Assembly (NCBI GenBank): GCA_945788485.1
Contig: CALZMB010000035.1
Span: 1-12,767 of the forward strand
Direction of reading: 5' to 3'
From: an uncultured bacterium
Lineage (GTDB): Bacteria; Bacteroidota; Bacteroidia; Bacteroidales; Bacteroidaceae
Length of the DNA: 12,767 bases
Made by a program: the position numbers and the translations under genes. The notes under the pieces are model-generated. The model was not told the DNA's origin, did not search any database, and was given only the letters and a program-made list of their open reading frames with translations. Below, piece by piece: positions 1-7,627 of the stretch (within the stretch, counting starts at the first letter, position 1; the number at the start of each line of letters is the position of its first letter).

Positions 1-225
1 GGACAGCGTTTCGGAGAGATGGAGGTCTGGGCTCTTGAGGCATTCGGCGCAAGCCATGTACTTCAGGAGATTCTTACTGTCAAGTCTGACGATGTGACGG
101 GACGAAGCCGTTCATACGAGGCTATTGTCAAGGGCGACGCTATGCCGACACCGGGCATACCGGAATCTCTCAATGTCCTCCTGCACGAGTTGCGTGGTCT
201 TGGACTTAGCATTAAGCTCGATTAA
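1..225 (+). CDS. rpoB: RNA polymerase beta subunit, C-terminal end (partial)
   Basis: The reading frame is open from base 1 and stops at TAA 223-225; the rest of the gene lies to the left. The 74 visible residues (GQRFGEMEVWALEAFGA..., then ...GIPESLNVLLHELRGLGL) are the highly conserved C-terminal part of RpoB, which packs against RpoC in core RNA polymerase. An ATG at 19 is an internal methionine (GEMEVWALE), not a start. rpoC follows after 64 nt on the same strand, the usual rpoBC order, so the two are almost certainly cotranscribed. The C-terminal tail ends in LGLSIKLD. Identity is secure; only the extent is partial. Confidence 0.98.
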   Translation, partial: GQRFGEMEVWALEAFGASHVLQEILTVKSDDVTGRSRSYEAIVKGDAMPTPGIPESLNVLLHELRGLGLSIKLD

Positions 226-233
226 TAATTAAT

Positions 234-272
234 GGTGCCGGGGCAATACACAATGTATTCTCCCTGGCAGCC
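234..272 (+). promoter_or_regulatory. Intercistronic rpoB-rpoC hairpin
   Basis: Between the rpoB stop and the rpoC start lies a two-part stem. TGCCGGGG (236-243) pairs with CCCTGGCA (262-269), with one G-U pair, and inside it AATACA (245-250) pairs with TGTATT (254-259) around a CAA loop. GG 234-235 can pair with CC 271-272 across a bulged G. No T-run follows, so it is not an intrinsic terminator of the classic kind. Its place between two essential cotranscribed genes suggests an mRNA processing, stability or translation element. The structure is read from the sequence; the function is inferred. Confidence 0.5.
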
Positions 273-289
273 GCCAACCGAAGAATATT

Positions 290-3200
290 ATGGCTTTCAA
301 GAAAGATACAAAGATAAAGAACAATTTCACCAAGATAACAATTGGTATCGCATCACCAGAGGAGATTCTCGAAAACTCATACGGTGAGGTGACAAAGCCT
401 GAGACCATCAACTACCGCACGTACAAGCCGGAGCGCGACGGACTCTTCTGCGAGCGCATCTTCGGTCCTACAAAGGACTTCGAATGTGCCTGCGGCAAAT
501 ACAAGCGCATACGTTATCGTGGCATAGTATGTGACCGCTGTGGTGTTGAGGTTACAGAGAAGAAGGTGCGCCGTGAGCGTTCAGGGCACATCGAGCTTGT
601 TGTTCCTGTTGCGCACATCTGGTATTTCCGTTCTCTTCCGAGCAAGATAGGCTATCTTCTCGGTATGCCTACCAAGCGTCTCGAATCTGTCATCTACTAC
701 GAAAAGTACGTTGTAGTGCAGCCAGGCGTCCTTGGTCCTAAAGGGGAGGATGACGAGCGCACCGTTGAGGATAACGTCTATCGTAAGCTGGATCTCCTGA
801 CAGAAGAAGAACTTTCCAACCTTTACGACAACGGCATATTGAGTTTCGACAACCAGCTGTTGCCGGACGATGACCCTAACAAGTTCATCGTAAAGATGGG
901 TGCAGAGGCAATCTATATGCTTTTGCAGAACCTTGACCTCGACAGCCTGTCGTACGAGTTGCGCGACCGTGCAAACAGCGATTCGTCGCAGCAGCGTAAG
1001 ACAGAGGCGTTGAAGCGTCTTCAGGTTGTTGAAGCATTCCGCACAAGCAAGGATATCAACCGTCCGGAATGGATGATACTGAAGATTCTCCCTGTCACAC
1101 CGCCGGAGTTGCGTCCTCTCGTGCCGCTTGACGGCGGACGTTTCGCTACATCTGACCTCAACGATCTCTATCGTCGTGTCATCATCCGTAACAACCGTCT
1201 GAAGCGTCTCCTTGAGATTCATGCGCCAGAGGTTATCCTCCGCAACGAGAAGCGTATGTTGCAGGAGGCTGTCGATTCTCTCTTCGACAACAGCCGTAAG
1301 GCTTCTGCTGTGAAGAGCGAGAGCAACCGTCCTCTGAAATCCCTCTCTGATTCTCTGAAAGGTAAGGCAGGACGTTTCCGTCAGAACCTTCTCGGAAAGC
1401 GTGTTGACTATTCTGCACGTTCCGTTATCGTTGTCGGTCCGGAACTCAAGATGGGCGAGTGCGGTCTGCCGAAACTCATGGCAGCCGAGCTTTACAAGCC
1501 ATTCATCATCCGCAAGCTCATCGAGCGAGGTGTTGTGAAGACCGTAAAGTCTGCGAAGCGCATCGTCGATCGCCGCGAGCCGATAATCTTCGACATCCTT
1601 GAGAATGTGATGAAGGGACATCCGGTTCTCCTCAACCGTGCTCCGACACTTCACCGTCTGGGTATTCAGGCGTTCCAGCCGAAGATGATAGAAGGTAAGG
1701 CAATCCAGCTCCATCCGCTTGCTTGTACGGCGTTCAATGCCGACTTCGACGGCGACCAGATGGCTGTCCACCTCCCGTTGTCCAACGAGGCTATCCTTGA
1801 GGCACAGATTCTGATGCTTCAGAGCCACAACATCCTTAATCCTGCCAATGGTGCGCCTATCACCGTTCCGTCACAGGATATGGTTCTCGGTCTGTATTAT
1901 ATTACAAAGATTCGTCCGGGAGCAAATGGCGAAGGCCTTACGTTCTACGGTCCGGAAGAGGCTGTCATAGCATATAACAATGGCAAGCTCGCCCTCCATG
2001 CACAGGTGAATGTCATGGTCAATGATATCGTTGCCGGCAAGCGTGTGCGCCACATGGTCGAGACATCTGTCGGACGTGTCATCGTGAACGAGATGATTCC
2101 TGACGAGATGGGATTTGTCAACAAGGTCATCTCTAAGTCTTCGCTCCGTGACATCATCGCCGATGTCATCAAGGAAGTAGGTTTCGCAAAAGCCTGCGAG
2201 TTCCTCGACGGCATCAAAAACCTTGGCTATCGTATGGCATATCAGGCAGGTCTGTCATTCAACCTTGACGATATCATCATCCCGCCAGAGAAAGAAGAAC
2301 TCATACGCCGCGGAAATGAAGAGGTGAAGCAGATTACAGCCAACTACGAGATGGGCTTCATCACCGACACCGAACGTTACAATCAGGTTATCGATACATG
2401 GACTCACGTCAACAACGATATCGCCAACATCCTCATGAAAGAGATGACTGAGGCCGACCAGGGATTCAACGCCGTGTTCATGATGCTTGATTCTGGAGCC
2501 CGTGGTTCTAAGGATCAGATTAAGCAGTTGTCTGGTATCCGTGGTCTTATGGCAAAGCCACAGAAGGCCGGTGCCGACGAGCGTGCTACTATCGAGAACC
2601 CGATTCTTTCCAACTTCAAGGAAGGTATGTCCGTTCTTGAATACTTCATCGCTTCTCACGGTGCCCGTAAGGGTCTTGCCGATACGGCGATGAAGACTGC
2701 CGATGCAGGTTATCTGACCCGTCGTCTTGTCGATGTGTCTCACGATGTCATCATCAACGAGGACGACTGCGGCACACTCCGCGGTCTGAACTGCACCGCA
2801 TTGAAGAGCGGTGATGAGATTATCGCGTCTCTCTACAGCCGTATTCTCGGTCGTGTCTCTGTACATGATGTCCTTGACCCGCACACCGGCAACGTCATCT
2901 GTGCAGCAGGCGAGGAGATCACTGAGGCTCGTGCGCAGGCTATAGAAGACGCAGGTGTCGAGAGCGTTGAGATACGCTCGGTGCTCACTTGTGAGTCTCG
3001 TACCGGTGTCTGCCGCAAGTGTTACGGCCGCAACCTCGCTACCGCACGCATGGTGCAGAAAGGTGAAGCAGTCGGTGTCATAGCGGCGCAGGCCATCGGT
3101 GAGCCAGGTACACAGCTTACTCTCCGTACGTTCCACGCCGGTGGTGTTGCCGGCAATGCTGCAGCCAATGCCTCTATCATTGCAAAGAGCACTGTCAAGC

Positions 3201-4633
3201 TTGAGTTTGAAGAGTTGCGCACCGTGCCATTCCACGAAGAGAACGACAATGCCTCTGCTGTTGACTGCCAGATGGTAGTCAGCCGTCTTGCCGAGGTACG
3301 TTTCGTTGACCCGAACACCGGCATCGCCCTGTCATCTCAGAATGTGCCATACGGCTCATCACTCTATTTCAAGCACGGTGACACAGTAGAGAAGGGAACC
3401 GTCATCGCACGTTGGGACCCCTTCAACGCCGTTATCGTTTCAGAGTATTCCGGTGTTCTTCGTTTCAACGACGTTGTTGAAGGCAAGACATTCCGTGCAG
3501 AGACTGACGATACCACAGGTCTTACAGAGAAGATCATCATCGATTCAAAAGACCGTAACCTCGTTCCTACCTGCGATGTCCTTGGTGCTGACGGCGAGAT
3601 TCTTGGTACCTATTATTTCCCGCGCGATGGTCACGTTGTAGTGGAAGACGGTGCCACAATCACCACTGGTACTACAATTGTGAAGATACCGCGTAATGTG
3701 GCAAAGGTCGGTGATATCACCGGTGGTCTGCCACGAGTGACCGAGTTGTTCGAGGCACGCAATCCGTCCAACCCTGCTGTTGTCAGCGAGATTGACGGCG
3801 AGGTGACAATGGGCAAGATACGCCGTGGTAACCGTGAGGTCATCGTCACGTCAAAGACAGGCGATCAGCGCAAGTATCTCATCTCACAGTCAAAGCAGAT
3901 TCTTGTCCAGGAACACGATGCTGTGCGTGCTGGCACGCCGCTTTCAGACGGTGTCATCACGCCGAGCGACATCCTTGCCATTAAGGGTCCTACAGCCGTT
4001 CAAGAGTATATCGTCAACGAGGTGCAGGGCGTATATCGTCTGCAGGGTGTGAAGATCAACGAGAAGCACTTTGAGATTATCGTCCGTCAGATGATGCGTA
4101 AGGTACAGATCAACGAGCCTGGCGACACCAACTTCCTTGAGCAGGAGCTTGTTGACAAGCTCGATTTCCGTGAGGAGAACGACCGCATCTGGGGCAAGAA
4201 AGTCGTAGTTGATGCAGGAGATTCCGAGACTTTGAAGAAAGGTCAGATGATTTCCGCCCGCCGTCTGCGCGACGAGAACTCCAGCCTTAAGCGCCGCGAC
4301 CTCCGTCTCGTCCAGGTACGTGAAGCTGTTCCTGCCACTTCAACCCAGATTCTGCAGGGTATCACGCGTGCTGCGCTTGCTACGAAGTCGTTCATGTCAG
4401 CTGCATCATTCCAGGAAACGACCAAGGTTCTCAACGAGGCTGCCATCCGTGGCAAGACCGACTACCTTGTCGGCATGAAGGAGAACGTCATCTCTGGTCA
4501 TCTCATCCCCGCCGGTACCGGTCTTCGCGAGTTCGAGAAGATCATCGTCGGCAGCAAAGAAGAATACGAACGAATGCAAGCTAACAAGCGAAATGTCTTA
4601 GACTTTGTCAACAGCGACATAGTCGAGCCATAA
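290..4633 (+). CDS. rpoC: DNA-directed RNA polymerase beta' subunit
   Basis: This 1447-residue protein is the beta' subunit that forms the catalytic centre of RNA polymerase, at the length usual for Bacteroidetes. The N-terminal zinc ribbon is visible as C66, C68, C81 and C84. The universally conserved Mg-binding motif NADFDGD lies at 483-489 (Asp 485, 487, 489). The bridge helix starts near 791 (GARKGLADTA). The second zinc site is C827, C901, C908 and C911 (CESRTGVCRKC). The trigger-loop motif EPGTQLTLRTFH ends at H949, with R946 and H949 matching the catalytic Arg and His of the E. coli loop. The start at 290 gives MAFKKDTKIKNNF, the typical N-terminus in this phylum. It follows rpoB by 64 nt and is followed by a strong terminator. 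Nothing looks broken. Confidence 0.99.
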   Translation: MAFKKDTKIKNNFTKITIGIASPEEILENSYGEVTKPETINYRTYKPERDGLFCERIFGPTKDFECACGKYKRIRYRGIVCDRCGVEVTEKKVRRERSGHIELVVPVAHIWYFRSLPSKIGYLLGMPTKRLESVIYYEKYVVVQPGVLGPKGEDDERTVEDNVYRKLDLLTEEELSNLYDNGILSFDNQLLPDDDPNKFIVKMGAEAIYMLLQNLDLDSLSYELRDRANSDSSQQRKTEALKRLQVVEAFRTSKDINRPEWMILKILPVTPPELRPLVPLDGGRFATSDLNDLYRRVIIRNNRLKRLLEIHAPEVILRNEKRMLQEAVDSLFDNSRKASAVKSESNRPLKSLSDSLKGKAGRFRQNLLGKRVDYSARSVIVVGPELKMGECGLPKLMAAELYKPFIIRKLIERGVVKTVKSAKRIVDRREPIIFDILENVMKGHPVLLNRAPTLHRLGIQAFQPKMIEGKAIQLHPLACTAFNADFDGDQMAVHLPLSNEAILEAQILMLQSHNILNPANGAPITVPSQDMVLGLYYITKIRPGANGEGLTFYGPEEAVIAYNNGKLALHAQVNVMVNDIVAGKRVRHMVETSVGRVIVNEMIPDEMGFVNKVISKSSLRDIIADVIKEVGFAKACEFLDGIKNLGYRMAYQAGLSFNLDDIIIPPEKEELIRRGNEEVKQITANYEMGFITDTERYNQVIDTWTHVNNDIANILMKEMTEADQGFNAVFMMLDSGARGSKDQIKQLSGIRGLMAKPQKAGADERATIENPILSNFKEGMSVLEYFIASHGARKGLADTAMKTADAGYLTRRLVDVSHDVIINEDDCGTLRGLNCTALKSGDEIIASLYSRILGRVSVHDVLDPHTGNVICAAGEEITEARAQAIEDAGVESVEIRSVLTCESRTGVCRKCYGRNLATARMVQKGEAVGVIAAQAIGEPGTQLTLRTFHAGGVAGNAAANASIIAKSTVKLEFEELRTVPFHEENDNASAVDCQMVVSRLAEVRFVDPNTGIALSSQNVPYGSSLYFKHGDTVEKGTVIARWDPFNAVIVSEYSGVLRFNDVVEGKTFRAETDDTTGLTEKIIIDSKDRNLVPTCDVLGADGEILGTYYFPRDGHVVVEDGATITTGTTIVKIPRNVAKVGDITGGLPRVTELFEARNPSNPAVVSEIDGEVTMGKIRRGNREVIVTSKTGDQRKYLISQSKQILVQEHDAVRAGTPLSDGVITPSDILAIKGPTAVQEYIVNEVQGVYRLQGVKINEKHFEIIVRQMMRKVQINEPGDTNFLEQELVDKLDFREENDRIWGKKVVVDAGDSETLKKGQMISARRLRDENSSLKRRDLRLVQVREAVPATSTQILQGITRAALATKSFMSAASFQETTKVLNEAAIRGKTDYLVGMKENVISGHLIPAGTGLREFEKIIVGSKEEYERMQANKRNVLDFVNSDIVEP

Positions 4634-4642
4634 TATCAACCG

Positions 4643-4695
4643 AAGAGTGGCAGGCGATGGGCATAGTCCCTATTGCTTGTCACTCTTTTGTTTTT
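4643..4695 (+). terminator. Intrinsic terminator of the rpoBC transcript
   Basis: A long stem begins ten bases after the rpoC stop. The left arm starts AAGAGTG (4643-4649) and the right arm ends CACTCTT (4681-4687). The arms pair over about 19-20 bp, the differences being mainly G-U pairs plus one bulged base, and close with GGG/CCC around a short loop near 4662-4667. The stem runs directly into TTTTGTTTTT (4686-4695). This is a textbook rho-independent terminator and separates the polymerase genes from the following cassette. Confidence 0.92.
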
Positions 4696-4733
4696 AAACT
4701 CCTGCCGTCTCTCTCGTTTGGCGGCGAGACACG

Positions 4734-4766
4734 TTTTGATGCCTTTTGGCATTAACCCTAAATCTG
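4734..4766 (+). promoter_or_regulatory. Candidate Bacteroidetes promoter for the uronate cassette
   Basis: TTTTG (4734-4738) is followed after 20 nt by TAAATCTG (4759-4766). The phylum consensus is a -33 TTTG (often just TTG), about 19-21 nt, then TAnnTTTG at -7; this -7 has one mismatch (C for T). It sits just after the rpoC terminator and would start transcription some 15-20 nt before the ATG at 4787, giving a very short leader. The spacing supports it; the imperfect -7 box keeps confidence moderate. Confidence 0.45.
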
Positions 4767-4786
4767 AACATGCAATTTTTCTTACT

Positions 4787-6046
4787 ATGAAGCATAACGT
4801 CCTATTGGCTTTATTCCTGCTGTTAGGCACCTCCTCTGCCATTTCTGCTGAGCAGAGATTCACAGTGAAGCTTGCCAACAGCCTGTCGGTGGCTCGCGAG
4901 GCAGTCCCTGTCAGTGTGCCCATTGATTCCCGTTTGGTCAGTCAGTTGGGCGGTCCTGTCCTGTCCGCCACAGTTGTTGGCGACGACGGGGCCCTTCCTT
5001 ATCAGCTCGATGACCTTGACGACGACGGCATCTACGACGAACTGTTTTTCCTCGTCGATATGCCACGCAAGTCCAAGCAGAGCATCACGGTGACACTTTC
5101 CACAACGGGCAGTCCTGCCACATTCCCGTCTCGTGTCTATGGCAGTCTGTCCATTCGCGACCGTTCGTCCAAGAATCCCAAGCATCTGCCTATCACGTCG
5201 CTCACCGTCCCTGCCTCCAGCAACCCTTATCAGTATGTCTTCCCCCACGGTCCTCTGCTTGAGAGCGAGTATGTCGGTTTCCGCATCTATTGCGACCACC
5301 GCCAGTCGGTTGACTACTATGGTCATCGACAGAAGCAGGTCGAGCTTCCAGAGACAGCGTTCTATCCGTCTAAAGAGCAGAAGTCAAACGGTTATGGCGA
5401 TGATGTCCTCTACACCGGCAGCACCTACGGCTGCGGCACGATGCACGGCTGGGACGGCACAACGTCTGTGATGTTCCAGAACGTCCGTTCGCGCACCTAC
5501 ACGCTGCTTTCTTCCGGTCCTCTCCGCGCCATCATACAGACCGTCAACAAGGCATGGCGTGTCACAGAGTCGAGCCTTCCGGTAGATGTCACCACGCGCT
5601 ATATCCTCTGTGCGGGACACCGTGATGTTAAGGTTGAAGTGCAGTTCTCACGCCCTGTCGCCGACCTTCAGCTCTCCACTGGCGTGACAGACATCGTCGG
5701 TTCTGAGGCCATAACAGACAAGAAAGGACTTCGCGGTTGTTGGGGAACAGCGTGTGCCGGCAACAATCCGAAGGTTTACGACACACATACCGTAGGTCTC
5801 GCAGTCTGTGTTCCCCGTGAATACTACCGTGGCGACGCGCATTTCACCGACGGCAAAGAGCAGTTGCCTAATCAGGCTTACGTCGCGTTGCTCTCCACCT
5901 CCACCGACCGTCTCCACTATTGGTTCACCGCGACGTGCGACCTTGAGACTTTCGGCTTTGCCGACAGCAAGGCATGGAGTGACTATCTGTCAGAGTGGAA
6001 ACGCAGCCTCCTCAGTCCAGTAAAGGTTGAGATTTGCCCGCAGTGA
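4787..6046 (+). CDS. Secreted DUF4861 family protein
   Basis: The start chosen is ATG 4787, giving 419 residues with a clean signal peptide (MKHNVLLALFLLLGTSSAISA, probable cut after A21). The frame extends upstream to a TTG at 4673, but that lies inside the terminator stem and would bury the signal peptide. The mature protein looks like the DUF4861 family, common in Bacteroidetes carbohydrate loci. Recognisable parts are an acidic segment with DELFFLVD (about 75-91), HGPLLESEYVGFRIY with D170 (154-170), QSVDYYGH (173-180) and CGTMHGWDG (216-224). The fold is probably beta-rich. The biochemical role is not established to my knowledge; context (an EIIC permease and KduI downstream) suggests uronate or pectin-fragment metabolism in the periplasm. 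Family assignment is from memory of motifs; function is inferred. The 152-nt gap to the next gene contains a CCGTCCGTA direct repeat (6079-6087, 6122-6130) but no clear promoter. Confidence 0.85.
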   Translation: MKHNVLLALFLLLGTSSAISAEQRFTVKLANSLSVAREAVPVSVPIDSRLVSQLGGPVLSATVVGDDGALPYQLDDLDDDGIYDELFFLVDMPRKSKQSITVTLSTTGSPATFPSRVYGSLSIRDRSSKNPKHLPITSLTVPASSNPYQYVFPHGPLLESEYVGFRIYCDHRQSVDYYGHRQKQVELPETAFYPSKEQKSNGYGDDVLYTGSTYGCGTMHGWDGTTSVMFQNVRSRTYTLLSSGPLRAIIQTVNKAWRVTESSLPVDVTTRYILCAGHRDVKVEVQFSRPVADLQLSTGVTDIVGSEAITDKKGLRGCWGTACAGNNPKVYDTHTVGLAVCVPREYYRGDAHFTDGKEQLPNQAYVALLSTSTDRLHYWFTATCDLETFGFADSKAWSDYLSEWKRSLLSPVKVEICPQ

Positions 6047-6198
6047 AATTTCCTTGTTGACTAAGTGAGAAACTTTTCCCGTCCGTATATACAGATATGC
6101 ACCCCTTTCCACCCCTATCTTCCGTCCGTACTCTCCCTGTTCCGGCTAATAGAATAGCGAGTTGAAATTGTTAACCCTCCAATACTTAAACAATAATT

Positions 6199-7578
6199 AT
6201 GGAATCAGTATTTTCTTATATCATCGGTCTTGGTGCCGCAGTCATGATGCCAGTCATCTTCACCATCCTCGGTGTATGCATCGGCATAAAGTTCTCAAAG
6301 GCTCTGAAGAGCGGTCTTTATGTCGGTGTGGGTTTCGTAGGGCTCAGTGTCATCACCGCCTTGCTGACCAGTTCGTTGGGTCCTGCCCTTAAAACCGTAG
6401 TAGAGATTTACGGTCTTGAGCTTCAGGTGTTCGATATGGGCTGGCCTGCAGCAGCCTCAGTAGCCTACAACACTCTTGTCGGCTCGTTCATCATCCCCGT
6501 CTGCCTTGGCGTCAATCTCGTCCTTCTTCTTCTCGGCTGCACTCGCACCGTGAACATCGACCTCTGGAACTACTGGCATTTCGCCTTCATCGGAGCCGTG
6601 GTTTATTTCATGACCGAATCAGTTCTGTGGGGCTTCTTTGCCGCCATTGTCTGCTATATCATCACCCTTGTGCTTGCCGACCTCACCGCGAAGCGTTTCC
6701 AGAAGTTCTATCCCAACATGGAGGGCATCTCCATTCCTCAGCCTTTCTGCCAAGGTTTCATGCCTTTTGCCGTAGCCATCAACAAAGGTCTCGACTATGT
6801 TCCTGGCATCAACAAGGTGAATATCGACTCAGAGGGCATGAAGAAGAAGTTCGGCCTCTTCGGCGAGCCCCTCTTCCTTGGTGTCATCATCGGCATCATC
6901 ATCGGCTGCTTGGCGTGCAAGGACAGTGCAGAGCTTATCGACAAAATCCCCGCCACCCTTGGTCTCGGCATCAAGATGGGTGCCGTGATGGAGCTTATCC
7001 CGCGTGTCACCAGTCTTTTCATCGAAGGTCTCAAGCCAATCTCCGATGCCACGCGTGAGCTTATCGCGAAGAAGTTCGGTGAGGACAAAGAGCTGTATAT
7101 CGGCATGTCGCCCGCCCTTGTCATCGGACATCCCACCACGCTTGTTGTCTCTCTCCTCCTCATTCCGGTCACTCTTCTTCTCGCCGTTGTCCTTCCTGGC
7201 AACCAGTTCCTGCCCTTGGCATCTCTTGCCGGCATGTTCTATGTCTTTGTCATGATATTGCCTTACACCAACGGCAACGTTCTCCGTTCGTTCATTGTCG
7301 GCCTTGTCGTCATGGCATTGGGTCTTTATTTCGTCACATGGATGGCAGGCGACTTTACTTCTGCCGCCCACAGCGTGGCTCTTGCACATCCAGAGGATGC
7401 CTCCGTTGCCGTTCCGCAGGGTTTCCAGGCCGGTGCACTTGATTTCGCCTCCTCTCCTTTGTCAACGCTCATCTATGCCTGCTGCAAGTATCTGCAGTAT
7501 ATCGGCGCTGCCGCTCTCGTCCTTCTCACCCTCGCCCTTGTGGTATGGAACCGCATCCGCATCAAGTCGGGCAAGTGA
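6199..7578 (+). CDS. GatC-type PTS EIIC membrane permease
   Basis: This 459-residue, very hydrophobic protein aligns by eye with E. coli GatC, the membrane channel subunit of the galactitol PTS, along its whole length. Shared landmarks include GVGFVGL (43-49), FDMGWP (78-83), RTVNIDLWNYWH (116-127), PGINKVN (202-208), the hallmark FGEP motif (221-224, then LFLGVIIG), MELIPRV (264-270), ALVIGHP (306-312) and VLPGNQFLPL (331-340). About ten membrane segments are apparent. No EIIA or EIIB gene is present in the window, although a phosphorylating PTS needs both. It sits 49 nt upstream of kduI on the same strand, so the likely substrate is a uronate breakdown product rather than galactitol. Family is confident; substrate and phosphorylation are open. 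The ATG at 6199 follows an A-rich leader, usual for this phylum. Confidence 0.93.
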   Translation: MESVFSYIIGLGAAVMMPVIFTILGVCIGIKFSKALKSGLYVGVGFVGLSVITALLTSSLGPALKTVVEIYGLELQVFDMGWPAAASVAYNTLVGSFIIPVCLGVNLVLLLLGCTRTVNIDLWNYWHFAFIGAVVYFMTESVLWGFFAAIVCYIITLVLADLTAKRFQKFYPNMEGISIPQPFCQGFMPFAVAINKGLDYVPGINKVNIDSEGMKKKFGLFGEPLFLGVIIGIIIGCLACKDSAELIDKIPATLGLGIKMGAVMELIPRVTSLFIEGLKPISDATRELIAKKFGEDKELYIGMSPALVIGHPTTLVVSLLLIPVTLLLAVVLPGNQFLPLASLAGMFYVFVMILPYTNGNVLRSFIVGLVVMALGLYFVTWMAGDFTSAAHSVALAHPEDASVAVPQGFQAGALDFASSPLSTLIYACCKYLQYIGAAALVLLTLALVVWNRIRIKSGK

Positions 7579-7627
7579 CAGCAGATGTTCTCAAAATAGC
7601 ATAATCATCAAAAACATATCCAACACT

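Noticed and set aside
581..1828. Long 415-codon minus-strand frame inside rpoC
   Set aside because: It is antisense to highly conserved rpoC coding sequence, has no family resemblance, and arises from codon bias. The minus-strand frame 2255-3235 is the same kind of shadow.
4673..4786. Upstream extension of the DUF4861 frame from a TTG at 4673 (38 extra residues)
   Set aside because: The codon lies inside the rpoC terminator stem and the extension would hide an otherwise clean signal peptide that starts at ATG 4787.
6079..6130. CCGTCCGTA direct repeat upstream of the permease as a regulator site
   Set aside because: The repeat is only nine bases in pyrimidine-rich sequence, with no symmetry or promoter beside it.
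7295..7627. Upstream extension of the kduI frame into the permease gene
   Set aside because: It overlaps the permease out of frame, and ATG 7628 gives a proper signal peptide followed by KduI homology.
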